DNA of 64,000 bases, taken from a bacterium (GTDB taxonomy: Bacteria > Armatimonadota > Zipacnadia > Zipacnadales > UBA11051). The notes under the pieces were generated by a model. The model did no database searches, had not been told where the DNA came from, and saw only the letters and a list, made by a program, of their open reading frames with translations. The DNA lies in the NCBI GenBank assembly GCA_030604405.1, contig JAUVVY010000019.1, forward strand, positions 24,442 to 88,441, in the 5' to 3' direction. This document shows positions 36,018 to 45,447 of this stretch, in pieces. Positions within the stretch are counted from its first letter, which is position 1; each line of letters starts with the position of its first letter. The translations under genes and the position numbers were made by a program.

Positions 36018-38078
36018 ATGGAGCAAGTTTCGGTCGTCACCATGTTGTGGACGCTGGCGCTGGCGTACATGGCTACTTACGGGCTGGGTGCGGCTGCGTG
36101 TGCGTTGGCGAAGATACGCCCCACCGGTGGGATCGGGCGCATCGGCGTATTCTGCGGCGTGGGAACGGTCATCGTCGGCTGGGTGGGATACATTTGTGCG
36201 GTCAACTCCTGGGAATTGCTGGCGCGGCTGGTGGTGTGGATTGCGGCCCTGACAGGCGCAGCGCTGATAGCATGGCATCGGCGGCAGGACCGGGACGAAG
36301 ATGAGCCGATACCGGGACGGGCGCTACTTGTCCTCATGCTGGCGATAGTGATAGCCATCGGCTACCGGGCGGGGATTAGTTACGGTCAAGTGAGGCTGAC
36401 TGATGAGGGCCTGTCTGCCCGCGGTCTATGGCCCGATCTGCTGTACCGCAACGCCATCGTCAAGGAGTTCATGACCTTTGACGGCCCGCCACAATGGCCG
36501 TGGCTGGCAGGCAAGCCGCTGAAGGGCACATCGGTGCTGCGGTTCTCGGCCACTGCGACGTTGCTGTCGGCAGCAGGAGTTCGGCCGGACCAGTACCAAC
36601 ATGCCGCTTCGTGGCTGGGGCTGTACGGGATACCGGTGGCGGCGGGTGCGATCTTTGCCCTGCTGCGATTCGCCGGGGCAGCGCCGATGGTCGCAGCTCT
36701 GGCGGTGCTGATAACCGCCTTCTTCGGCAATCCGCGCTGGCTGATGGCGGAGCGCTTCGCGCACTCTCCGACCTTGGTGTGGGCGGGCGGCGATGTGTTC
36801 GCATTTGTTTTCCCGGCATTCTATGCGACCGTCGCAGTAGCTTTCGCGGTCGCGGGGCGGTTCATTTGGCCGGCGGCGATACTAGGCATCTTTATGCTTG
36901 GGAGCGTGACAGCTTTCGGACCATGGTTCGCGCTGGCTCTCACTTTCGGAATACTGCTATGGCTGCTCTATTGCCTGGTAAGCCGCAGTTCCTGCAAGGC
37001 CGCGCTGGCGTTATCCATTGGCGCAGTGCTGGGGCTGGTGACGCTGAAGACGTTATGTGGCACAGGCGCTGGCGGCGGGAGCCTGTTGGCTATCCTGGGG
37101 CCGTCTCCGGTAATCCGCTCGATGCAGTGGGCGTTTCCGTTCCTGGCTGAGCCACTCGGCCCGCTGATCGCTGACATGTCGCCGCTAGCCATCGCCAAGC
37201 TGCTCAAGTTCGCCATTGCCTACGGCTGCGCGGCTATGTTCTTCATGCTGGGCAGCCTGTGGGTACGGGCGCTGTTCATTGCTGACTGGCGCCGCTGGGA
37301 ATGGCGCAAGCTGGGCACTCCCGCCTACGCGCTGGGCGGAGGCATAGTTGTTGCCGGATTCCTGCTGACAACATGCTGCGATTTCAGCAAGGTTGCCTAT
37401 GACTATGCCGGTTACGACATGCTGCGGCTGCTGTGGCTGCCACTGCTCTTTGCCAACCTTGCGCTTGCCCAATACGCATACGAGCATCGCGCAAATTTGC
37501 GTCGCTGGTGGGCCATAGCTGTCGCCGTGATCGTCATCGGCCTGGGGGGATGGGAGTACAGCTACTACGTGCTTGAGAAGCGCATGATCGAGCCACCTTA
37601 CCATGTACGCGCCGCCGAGCTTGAGGTGATTTCCTACATCAATCAGCACGCCGATGCGGACGATACGGTGCTAATCAATCCCCTGGTGGCGGCGGAGACC
37701 AAACCGGAGAAGGTGGGGCATGACTGGGGTTATTTCTCAGGGCTTTGCATTCCTGCGCTATGGCTTGACAACCGCGACATGGCCTACAAGTTCGCTCAGC
37801 ACCAGGAATGGGACCGGCGCGCGCTGCGTCTCAGAAGTGTGATGGCGCACAGTGACCCGATGACTGTGCTCTGGTTCCTGGGGAGCGAGGACATTGGCTG
37901 GATCTATCTGCAGGGAGACGATGACTTTGAAGTCGGTCTTGGAGAACCGGACTTGGGGTTGGAGACAGCTTTCAGCAACGAGGCGGGACGGCTCTACCGC
38001 GTCGGCGCAACGGTCGATCAAACAGAATGGCGGTACATCGATCCGCTAAACGGACTGCAGGCCGTCGGCCGGCACTGA
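36018..38078 (+). CDS. Large polytopic membrane protein, GT-C-like
   Basis: 686 residues. Some 12-13 membrane segments, the first at about residues 7-25 and the last near 495-515, followed by a soluble C-terminal domain of about 160 residues (AAELEVISYINQHADADD onward). Acidic residues sit in the first large loop (RLTDEGLSARGLWPDLLYRN), as in GT-C glycosyltransferases, but no named family motif is recognised. The RBS is weak (GCGGGAG). Its stop TGA directly abuts the stop of the converging GT-B-like gene (TGATCA at 38076-38081). Probably acts in envelope polysaccharide assembly, by topology and neighbour only. Confidence 0.7.
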   Translation: MEQVSVVTMLWTLALAYMATYGLGAAACALAKIRPTGGIGRIGVFCGVGTVIVGWVGYICAVNSWELLARLVVWIAALTGAALIAWHRRQDRDEDEPIPGRALLVLMLAIVIAIGYRAGISYGQVRLTDEGLSARGLWPDLLYRNAIVKEFMTFDGPPQWPWLAGKPLKGTSVLRFSATATLLSAAGVRPDQYQHAASWLGLYGIPVAAGAIFALLRFAGAAPMVAALAVLITAFFGNPRWLMAERFAHSPTLVWAGGDVFAFVFPAFYATVAVAFAVAGRFIWPAAILGIFMLGSVTAFGPWFALALTFGILLWLLYCLVSRSSCKAALALSIGAVLGLVTLKTLCGTGAGGGSLLAILGPSPVIRSMQWAFPFLAEPLGPLIADMSPLAIAKLLKFAIAYGCAAMFFMLGSLWVRALFIADWRRWEWRKLGTPAYALGGGIVVAGFLLTTCCDFSKVAYDYAGYDMLRLLWLPLLFANLALAQYAYEHRANLRRWWAIAVAVIVIGLGGWEYSYYVLEKRMIEPPYHVRAAELEVISYINQHADADDTVLINPLVAAETKPEKVGHDWGYFSGLCIPALWLDNRDMAYKFAQHQEWDRRALRLRSVMAHSDPMTVLWFLGSEDIGWIYLQGDDDFEVGLGEPDLGLETAFSNEAGRLYRVGATVDQTEWRYIDPLNGLQAVGRH

Positions 38079-39932
38079 TCAGACTACGCCCCGCGCATAT
38101 CGCGCCACAATGTCCGCAATCCGTTCGCAGGCTTTCCCGTCAGTGGGGCCGACCTGAGCGGCCAGGAATTCCTCGCGCTTTTGTGCCAGTTCCCTCCTGA
38201 AGCGCTCGTCGAACAGCAGCTTGCGCAGTTGCGGCAGGATGTCCTCGCGCTTGTAGATGCCGACAGCCCCGCCCAGCTTTGCATACGGGAACCAGTCGTC
38301 GCGTCCGGTCAGGTTGATCGTCACTGTCGGCGTGTCAAGCAGGTTGGCCTCAAATACCACCGTTGAGTCGCGAGTAACCATCACATCACAGACGGCAAGC
38401 AGTTCGTTGAGCGAGTACTGGCCGTGTTCCGCGATGGTGACGGTGTCAGGATGAGCTTGAGCGGCCTGCTGGTAGAGCTGGTGGTTAGTGTCGGCCGGAT
38501 GGAGCTTCAGGACTAGCGCGGCATCGAGTTCGGCGCATGCTTCCGCCACCGCCGCGATCCACCAGCTTGCGTAGTCTTCATAGAAGTGCTGCTCATTCGG
38601 CTGGGTGGCCAGCACTACCAGCGCCGCCTTGCCTTCGCCCAGAGCTGCGATCTCATCCGCGACGACCCTCTTTGTCGCGATGGCCGTGTCGTAGAGGCTG
38701 TGGCCGGTCTGCATGATCTGCGGGTCCGGCCCCAGCAGCCATCTGTGGACCTCTTCGGAGTGAGACCCCCACACCAGCGCCTCGTCGAATTGCTGGGCGC
38801 CCGCCACGTAATACCAGTCACTTACGAGGCCGTGCTGCACCAGCACGCGACCGATTCCCAACACACCCGCCTGACGCACCAGAGCGACTGCGGCCGGCGC
38901 GTACATGTGGTAAGTCACTACGACTCTAGGGGTGAGCTGTGCCAGTGCGTGCTCGCTGCCGGTCTTGCGCAGGAGCCACAGCGGCGTATGTCTCGCCAGG
39001 CTCATTTTCACGCGGTCGCTTATGGCTGTCTTCAGGCCGGGCGACAGTGCGTTGAACTCCGGCACGCTTTCGGCATTCGCGATAAAGTGGCGATACCACA
39101 TCGGCCAGCGCGCCGCTTTCACTTTCAGCCCGCTCACATCGCGGCTGGTAAAGAACTGGCCGAGGTCGTAGCGGGGCAGGCCCTGGCGCTCGATGGCGCT
39201 GGTAAAGCGGTCATGGTGCAGATCAAGCACCGCACAGCGCAGGCCGTGAACTGTCGTCAGTGGCTCCCGGATGTTAGCGATGACCTGGGCCGTTGCTGCG
39301 CCGACACCGGTGAACAGCACATCGCAGCGCCGGATCTCCGCATCCGCTCCCTTTGTTCCTTGCTCACACTGGCGCAACTCCTCACGCAGCTCTCTGGCCC
39401 CGGTGAATCTTGCGCCCGCCGGCATAAGCAACTCGCGCAGCCAGTGGAGTATCTTTCCCGGCCTGGCGCTCCAGGGCACGCCGGCGGCATCGAGTATCTC
39501 GGCTGCCACGGGCAGCAAATGGGTCTTACCCGCCCACCAGCCCAGATCATTGGACCGCTCGATGATGCAGGCCCTTTGCCAGCTTGCCTTTTCCACGACA
39601 GCGCTCAGCACTTCCCTCGTCGCTAGCAGCGGGGCGAGCGAGAACAAGCCGAACCAGCCCGCGAAATCCTCCCAGAAAGTCGCGCCGGCCACCTCGGGAT
39701 GCATGGCCCCATCCATCGCGGCTGCAAGCTGCTGCGACCTTGCTCCGATCTGCTTTATGGAGCTGCGCACCTCGGCGTGTTCGGGCCGCGCTGTGGTGAT
39801 AAATGCCAACGGGTCGGTCACGGCTTCGATGACGCTCTGGCCCGCCCGCGCGGAAATGCTGTCGGCAGCCCCGGACGGAACAATCACAAGCTGGTCCGGC
39901 GTTTCTACTAACTGAGCTTCAGGTGCATCCAA
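38079..39932 (-). CDS. GT-B fold protein, CDP-glycerol/capsule glycosyltransferase-like
   Basis: 617 residues. The C-terminal third carries LVLKLHPADTNHQLYQQA, YSLNELLAVCDVMVTRDSTV and VFEANLLDTPTVTINLTGRD, the pattern of CDP-glycerol glycerophosphotransferases and capsular/UDP-GlcNAc epimerase-like GT-B enzymes. N-terminally it has no membrane segment; about 200 residues form a helical domain I do not recognise. The start is TTG at 39932, with GGAGG 9 bases upstream; an in-frame later ATG is less well supported. Faces the membrane protein gene at 36018 tail to tail with no spacer. Confidence 0.65.
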   Translation of the reverse strand: MDAPEAQLVETPDQLVIVPSGAADSISARAGQSVIEAVTDPLAFITTARPEHAEVRSSIKQIGARSQQLAAAMDGAMHPEVAGATFWEDFAGWFGLFSLAPLLATREVLSAVVEKASWQRACIIERSNDLGWWAGKTHLLPVAAEILDAAGVPWSARPGKILHWLRELLMPAGARFTGARELREELRQCEQGTKGADAEIRRCDVLFTGVGAATAQVIANIREPLTTVHGLRCAVLDLHHDRFTSAIERQGLPRYDLGQFFTSRDVSGLKVKAARWPMWYRHFIANAESVPEFNALSPGLKTAISDRVKMSLARHTPLWLLRKTGSEHALAQLTPRVVVTYHMYAPAAVALVRQAGVLGIGRVLVQHGLVSDWYYVAGAQQFDEALVWGSHSEEVHRWLLGPDPQIMQTGHSLYDTAIATKRVVADEIAALGEGKAALVVLATQPNEQHFYEDYASWWIAAVAEACAELDAALVLKLHPADTNHQLYQQAAQAHPDTVTIAEHGQYSLNELLAVCDVMVTRDSTVVFEANLLDTPTVTINLTGRDDWFPYAKLGGAVGIYKREDILPQLRKLLFDERFRRELAQKREEFLAAQVGPTDGKACERIADIVARYARGVV

Positions 39933-40106
39933 AGAGCAGTACCTCCGCCGTTATGATAGCCTGCCTTCGATAAACTTGGCAAGCGTGGCGGCCAATTGCC
40001 TCGCGCGCTAACACTCACATAGTGTAGGAGGACTGGCAACCATCGGCGGCGAACTAATAGGTGCTTCATGCCAGTCAATACTGATGCTTGTGGGGTAAGT
40101 AGCCTG

Positions 40107-43100
40107 ATGAGATTACACCGAGCAGTTGCGTTTGCCAGTTTGTTTGTGATGCTTGCGGCCCAGTCGGCGCTTTTTGCCGAGAGAATTGAATTCGATCCCA
40201 AGACCATGATGCGGGCCAGCGACGTGCGGCCGGGCATGCGCGGAGTTGGCAAGTCGGTCTTCCGTGGGGTCGAGATCGAGGAGTTCAGCTTCGAGATTGT
40301 GGGACGGCTGGAGAAAGTCATACTCGGCAGGGACATGATCTTGGGCCAGATAACCGGCGGCCCACCGATAGACCGCAACGCCGGTGTCATTGGCGGAATG
40401 AGCGGAAGCCCCTGCTACATACGTGGCAAGTTGCTGGGGGCGCTGGCGTACGGGTGGTTCTGGCAGAAGGAAGCCAGATTCGGCATCACCCCGATCGAGG
40501 ATATGTTAGAAGCGACATGGGGGCAGGAGGCGGAAGCGGCCGCAGTCGGGGCAAGCGGCAGGTGGACCGCACGAGAGCCGATACATATCGCCGGGCGGCA
40601 GATCACCGGCGCGGTGGTGGGACCAGCCAATTCCACCCGACCCTTCGCGGACCCGCACACCATCATCCTTCACCCCGTTTCGCCGCCGATAACCTGCAGT
40701 GGTATGAGCCCGCAGGCCATGAAGCTGATGAAGAGAATGTTGGAGCCACGTGGGGTGACGGTGCTGGCCGGCCCGGGCACGAAGAGCAATCCGGTTGATG
40801 TGGAGTTGGAACCCGGAAGTGCGGGCGGTGTGCGGCTGATGAGCGGCGATTTTGAAGCCGCCTCAGTCGGCACTATCACCTATCGCGAGGGCGACCAGTT
40901 GCTGGCCTATGGCCACCCGCTCATGGAGCTTGGGCGCACGAAGATGCCAATGTGCACCGGTTGGATCCATGATGTCATGCCCAGCATTGACAGGTCGGCA
41001 AAGATCGGCTCGGCGATGGTGGATGTAGGAACGATGTTCAGCGACACGCCGTGGTCAATAGCCGGGAGGCTGGGCCAGGTGCCAGAGACCATACCGGCCT
41101 CGTTCCACATAGTTGACCGGTCGCGGAACGTGACGAAGGACTTCCACGTACAAGTCTGCGATCAGCCGATGATAACCTCGATGATGCTGACCAGCGCGAT
41201 GATGTCGGCGGTGGAGGCGACCTTCAATGCCGGCTATGAGGGCATGGTGAAGCTGCACTATAAAGTGGTCGGTCAAAAGGGCGACACCATCGAGCGCAGC
41301 AACACGTTCTACTTCCAACAGTCGGCCGTTTTCACGTTGATGTCAGAGCTGGCATTTCCCATGTACCTGCTGGAAGAGAACCGCTTCCGCCCGCAGAACA
41401 TCGCCTCTCTGGAAGTCACCGCCGAATTCAACGAACAGGACAACACCGCCTTTATCGAGCGCGTCTATGCCGAGGAAAACGTCGCAGAGGCCGGCAAGGC
41501 CCTGCACCTGCACGTGGTGGTGCGTCCCGACGATGGCGAGCCGACAGACCGGGTAGTGACACTCAACATACCGATTGATACGCCTAAGGGCACGCTACGG
41601 ATTGCGGTGGCCGGTGGGCAAGCTGCCTGGACGCTGCGGTCCCGACTGCGACTGATGATGCCTGTTTGGAATGATCTGGACCCATTCATCAAGTTCTTCG
41701 AGGAGCAGGAACAGAACACTGAACTGGTAACCATCGCTGCACTGCCAAGCGCCGGCGTGATAGTCGGAGAGACGAGAATGTTCAGGTTGCCCGGCTCATT
41801 TGCATCATTGATCACTAGTTCGCCGCGCACCGACCTGCAAGGCGGCAAAGCGGAACTCTCGCATTCCGAGGCATCCCCGTGGGTGATTTATGGGAGTCAG
41901 TTCATGGCGATTTCGACGGTGGACCGAAAGGGCGCCAAGAGTGCCAAAGGCAAAGTGCCGTCGCCGGGGCCTGGCCCTGGTCCCGAGCCGCCACCCCCGC
42001 CCCCGCCCATGACCCAGTCTAACGGCGAAGCCTATCGGCGTCCGGGCGCTCTAGCGCCGTTCACAATGTACTGGGCGGCCGACGCATTCCCGGAACCGCT
42101 CGCCACCAAGCTGCGTCAGGCCGCGCCCAGCCCGCTCCAACTGCCGCCGCCGGCGCCGCCCGATTTCGGACCGTCGTCTTCCCTGGAGGACATGGAAGAA
42201 ATGATGAAACGAGAGGCCGAGAACGGGGATGAGAAGGACGAGGAAAAAGAGCCGGACAAAGAAGAGAAGAAGGACGAGCTGACGGCGCGCCAGCCGAGCG
42301 CCTGGACCCAGACAACGGCCAAGGACTTTCTGCAGGGTAAACTGGAGGGTGTGGCAGTGCGCAGCGACGGCGTCGTCACGCTGGCGCCGTATGTAGAGAA
42401 GATAGACTCGCCAGGTGCGTTCTATGTGCTCTCAGCGGTGGCTGATGCGGCCGGCAATGTCTATTTCGGCACCGGCAGCGAGGGGCACATCTATAAGATA
42501 GGTGAGAACAGCAAAGTGACGCTCTTTTGTGACATTGACACCTTCGCTGTCACCGGTCTTATCTGTGACGGCGAGGGTGGCCTGTTGGCAGCGACCTCAC
42601 CCGGCGGCAAGGTCTATCAAGTCAGCAGCGACGGCAGTGCCGAAGTCTATTGCGAGTTGCCTGTAGATTACCTGTGGGCCATCGGCAAGACAGCGCAGGG
42701 GAAGATTACGCTGTGTACAGGCAGCGAAGGCAAGCTGTACGAGGTGCAGGGACCGGGGAAGTACAGCGAGGTCTGCAAATTGGCGCAGGCCCATATCTTG
42801 TGTATGGCCGCGGACGGCGAATTCACGTATCTGGGCACCGCCAGCCAGGGCGTGGTCTATCGCCTCAGCGCGGATGGTCGCTATACGGCCCTTTTCGACG
42901 CCAAAGATAAGGACATCACCGCGATTGCAGTGCCGAAGTTGGCGGAGCAGGCTGGTAACAGAATCTACGTAGCGACAGCGTCCGGCAAGTCCGGCGGCGG
43001 CGTGTACGAAGTCTCAGCCGATGGCGCAGCATTGCTGCTGTACGAGGACAAGAAGACGCCCGTATATGCTCTGGCTTGCATGGACGGCGCTCTGTATGCC

Positions 43101-44180
43101 GGCACCGGCGATGAAGGCAAGCTGCTTTGCATTATTGACAAAGACCACCACAGCGTAGCCTACGACTCGGATAACGCCTACATCACCTGCCTGCAGCCGA
43201 TCAACGGCCGGGAGCTATATGTGGGCACCACGAACCAGGGCGGCCTGCTTCACGTTGACACGGCTCGCGCAACTGAGGGTTGGCTGGAATCATCGGTGCT
43301 CGATGCCAAGCGGATTGCGCAGTGGGGCCAACTGCAGTGGCAGGTGGAGATCAGGGGCGATGCCTCAGCGCGGGCCGCCACGCGATCGGGCAGCAACTCC
43401 GACCCGACAGACAGTAGTTGGAGTGGCTGGTCGCGTCCCATGGAAAATGGCCAGGGCGGAATGACACAGAGCCCGCCGGCGCGTTATCTGCAGTACCGCC
43501 TGGACCTTGCCAGAACCAAAGCCGAAGACACCGTCGCTGTGAGCCGGGTTGCCATCGCCTACTTGCCCGCAAACCAGGCACCGGAGCTGAAGATAAAGAA
43601 GCCGTCCGAGGGCGATGTGGTGTCCGAAGAATGTAGCATCTCGTGGGACGCAACTGACCCCGACAGCGACACCTTGGTTACGCACATCTACTATCGCGAG
43701 CTCGGGAAAACCGACTGGCAGTCGGTGACCGACGAGCCGGAAGAAGAGACCTACGATTGGGATACTACCGATCTGAAAAGCGGCCACTACCAGTTGCGCA
43801 TCGTCGCTGATGACGGTGCCAGCAACCCGGGGCAGGCGCTTTCCGATACAGCCACGGTCGAGCTCTTGACGATAGACAATGATGAGCCGCAGATCTGGGT
43901 GGACACTATAGAGGCGCGAGGCGACAAATTGTTCGTCTCGGGTGTCGCGGCCGATGACTTGGTCAAGGTGGCAGAGGTATGTTACAGGCTTGAAGAGCGC
44001 TGGTATGCCGCGCGCGCAGTGGACGGGCTATACGACACCCGGCACGAGAGCTTTGACCTGCAGATACCACTACCGCGGGAAAAAGCTGAGATTGCAATCC
44101 GGGCCCGCGACGCGGCCGGCAACGAGGGCTCAATAATAGTGACCTGGCCTGACGGCCAGAAGGTGGTGCCCTTGGGTTAA
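40107..44180 (+). CDS. Giant secreted SpoIVB-S55-type peptidase with beta-propeller
   Basis: About 1357 residues. Signal peptide MRLHRAVAFASLFVMLAAQ. Residues about 30-300 match the S55 domain of large exoproteins: RPGMRGVGKSVFRGVEIEEF, GVIGGMSGSPCYIRGKLLGA (GMSGSP at 97-102) and LLAYGHPLMELGRTKMPM (GHP at 269-271). Then beta-rich domains to about 600, a Pro/Gly-rich linker (617-635), and a Lys/Glu-rich stretch (692-730). About seven propeller blades follow (747-1064), each with a GTGSEGHIYKI-like strand, then a FN3-like domain (about 1150-1270) and a beta C-terminus. In-frame ATG at 40068 would add 13 residues. The peptidase substrate is unknown. Confidence 0.8.
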   Translation: MRLHRAVAFASLFVMLAAQSALFAERIEFDPKTMMRASDVRPGMRGVGKSVFRGVEIEEFSFEIVGRLEKVILGRDMILGQITGGPPIDRNAGVIGGMSGSPCYIRGKLLGALAYGWFWQKEARFGITPIEDMLEATWGQEAEAAAVGASGRWTAREPIHIAGRQITGAVVGPANSTRPFADPHTIILHPVSPPITCSGMSPQAMKLMKRMLEPRGVTVLAGPGTKSNPVDVELEPGSAGGVRLMSGDFEAASVGTITYREGDQLLAYGHPLMELGRTKMPMCTGWIHDVMPSIDRSAKIGSAMVDVGTMFSDTPWSIAGRLGQVPETIPASFHIVDRSRNVTKDFHVQVCDQPMITSMMLTSAMMSAVEATFNAGYEGMVKLHYKVVGQKGDTIERSNTFYFQQSAVFTLMSELAFPMYLLEENRFRPQNIASLEVTAEFNEQDNTAFIERVYAEENVAEAGKALHLHVVVRPDDGEPTDRVVTLNIPIDTPKGTLRIAVAGGQAAWTLRSRLRLMMPVWNDLDPFIKFFEEQEQNTELVTIAALPSAGVIVGETRMFRLPGSFASLITSSPRTDLQGGKAELSHSEASPWVIYGSQFMAISTVDRKGAKSAKGKVPSPGPGPGPEPPPPPPPMTQSNGEAYRRPGALAPFTMYWAADAFPEPLATKLRQAAPSPLQLPPPAPPDFGPSSSLEDMEEMMKREAENGDEKDEEKEPDKEEKKDELTARQPSAWTQTTAKDFLQGKLEGVAVRSDGVVTLAPYVEKIDSPGAFYVLSAVADAAGNVYFGTGSEGHIYKIGENSKVTLFCDIDTFAVTGLICDGEGGLLAATSPGGKVYQVSSDGSAEVYCELPVDYLWAIGKTAQGKITLCTGSEGKLYEVQGPGKYSEVCKLAQAHILCMAADGEFTYLGTASQGVVYRLSADGRYTALFDAKDKDITAIAVPKLAEQAGNRIYVATASGKSGGGVYEVSADGAALLLYEDKKTPVYALACMDGALYAGTGDEGKLLCIIDKDHHSVAYDSDNAYITCLQPINGRELYVGTTNQGGLLHVDTARATEGWLESSVLDAKRIAQWGQLQWQVEIRGDASARAATRSGSNSDPTDSSWSGWSRPMENGQGGMTQSPPARYLQYRLDLARTKAEDTVAVSRVAIAYLPANQAPELKIKKPSEGDVVSEECSISWDATDPDSDTLVTHIYYRELGKTDWQSVTDEPEEETYDWDTTDLKSGHYQLRIVADDGASNPGQALSDTATVELLTIDNDEPQIWVDTIEARGDKLFVSGVAADDLVKVAEVCYRLEERWYAARAVDGLYDTRHESFDLQIPLPREKAEIAIRARDAAGNEGSIIVTWPDGQKVVPLG

Positions 44181-44250
44181 GCGGGGCGATACAGTAGCCA
44201 ACGCACCGCCTCGGTTTGATCGAGCAGTAAGCTGAGAGTACACGTGAAAC

Positions 44251-44292
44251 AGAAGAAGCCGACCACCACTGTGGTGGTCGGCTTCTTTCTTG
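44251..44292. terminator. Bidirectional intrinsic terminator, perfect 16-bp stem
   Basis: AGAAGCCGACCACCAC (44254-44269), a single central T, then the exact complement to 44286. TTCTTTCTT follows on the plus strand and A-rich sequence precedes, so it can end both the S55 gene and the converging oxidoreductase gene. Confidence 0.9.
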
Positions 44293-44312
44293 GGGGTGCA
44301 TATTGGATTCCG

Positions 44313-45320
44313 TTAGAACTCGTTCTGCACCTCAACCAGCGCGCCGCCCTTTTCTGACGACTCGATCGCGGCCCAGGCCGTGGCCACGGTCTTGGCCCCG
44401 TCAACACCGTCAATCAGCGGCGTCTTGTCGTTGACTATGCAGTCAACGAAGTGCTCCATTTCGCTGGCCAGCGCCTTCGCCATGCTCGCCTTGGGCAGCT
44501 CCATCCAGCGGTACCTGTCAACCTGCCGCAGGCTCATCTGGGCTGATGGTGAGGTGTTATCCCCGACCAGCGTGCCTTTGCTGCCCCAGACTTCCAGGTC
44601 GAGGCCGTACGGCCGCTGGCAGCCGGCAGAGACGGTCACATGGCCGATGACATCATTGGCGAACTGCAGGTTGAGGATCCACATGTCGTCAACCTGCTGC
44701 TGGGGGATGTTGAAGTGGTTGCTGAACGCAGACACGGTGATGACATCGCCGCCGAACCAGCGGGCCAGGTCTATGGCATGGCAGCCGCCGCCGATGAGGA
44801 CGTGGCGCTTTTCCGGATCGAAGCGCCAGCCATCAAAGCCGGGAATCTGCTCGTAGTTGTGGATGTAGCTGGTCTCGACAAAGTACACGTCGCCCAGCGT
44901 GCCATCGAACGCCCACTTGTGGGCGTCTTCGAAGAACTTGTGGAAGCGGCAGACCTGAGCCACCATAAGCTTCTTCCCATACTTGCGCGCGGCATCCACC
45001 ATCTCCTGACATTCTTCAATAGTACGGGCCATCGGCTTTTCCACCAACACGTGCTTGCCCGCTTCGAAGGCCTTAATCGTCTGCTCCAAGTGGAGATGAT
45101 CCGGCGTTGTGACAGAGACAATGTCCACCTCGTCCGAGGCTACCAATTCATCAAAGTCGGTGGTAGCTACCGGCAGCTCAAACTCCTTTTGCGTCTTTTC
45201 GACCAGCTCAGCGTTAATGTCGCACACCGCCACCAGTTCAGCGTCCGGCAACTCCTTGCACTGCTGGAAATGACCATAGCCCATGCGCAAACCGACGATT
45301 CCTATTCCAAGCTTTGCCAC
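44313..45320 (-). CDS. Gfo/Idh/MocA family oxidoreductase
   Basis: 335 residues. GIGIVGLRMGYGHFQQC Rossmann motif, VAVCDIN, catalytic HVLVEKPMARTIEE, and LIGGGCHAIDLARWFGGDV with the conserved HxxDL active-site pattern. The start is GTG at 45320, with AAGGA upstream. The end of the gene faces a strong bidirectional terminator. It is transcribed after the three glycosyltransferases on the same strand, 127 bases downstream, so it may make or modify a sugar for them. Confidence 0.92.
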   Translation of the reverse strand: MAKLGIGIVGLRMGYGHFQQCKELPDAELVAVCDINAELVEKTQKEFELPVATTDFDELVASDEVDIVSVTTPDHLHLEQTIKAFEAGKHVLVEKPMARTIEECQEMVDAARKYGKKLMVAQVCRFHKFFEDAHKWAFDGTLGDVYFVETSYIHNYEQIPGFDGWRFDPEKRHVLIGGGCHAIDLARWFGGDVITVSAFSNHFNIPQQQVDDMWILNLQFANDVIGHVTVSAGCQRPYGLDLEVWGSKGTLVGDNTSPSAQMSLRQVDRYRWMELPKASMAKALASEMEHFVDCIVNDKTPLIDGVDGAKTVATAWAAIESSEKGGALVEVQNEF

Positions 45321-45447
45321 AGCAATCAGTCCTTTTCAGTCAAATAGTCGGGTACCTCGTGACGCCGGTGATTTCGCCGGACGGGGAGCTGTCACCTACT
45401 CGGTCCGGGGCAGAATGATTCCCTGGGGGCAATACGCCATAGCTGGC

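Noticed and set aside
38586..39626. Long frame antisense to the GT-B-like gene
   Set aside because: No recognisable domain and no ribosome site; the sense frame has conserved GT-B motifs.
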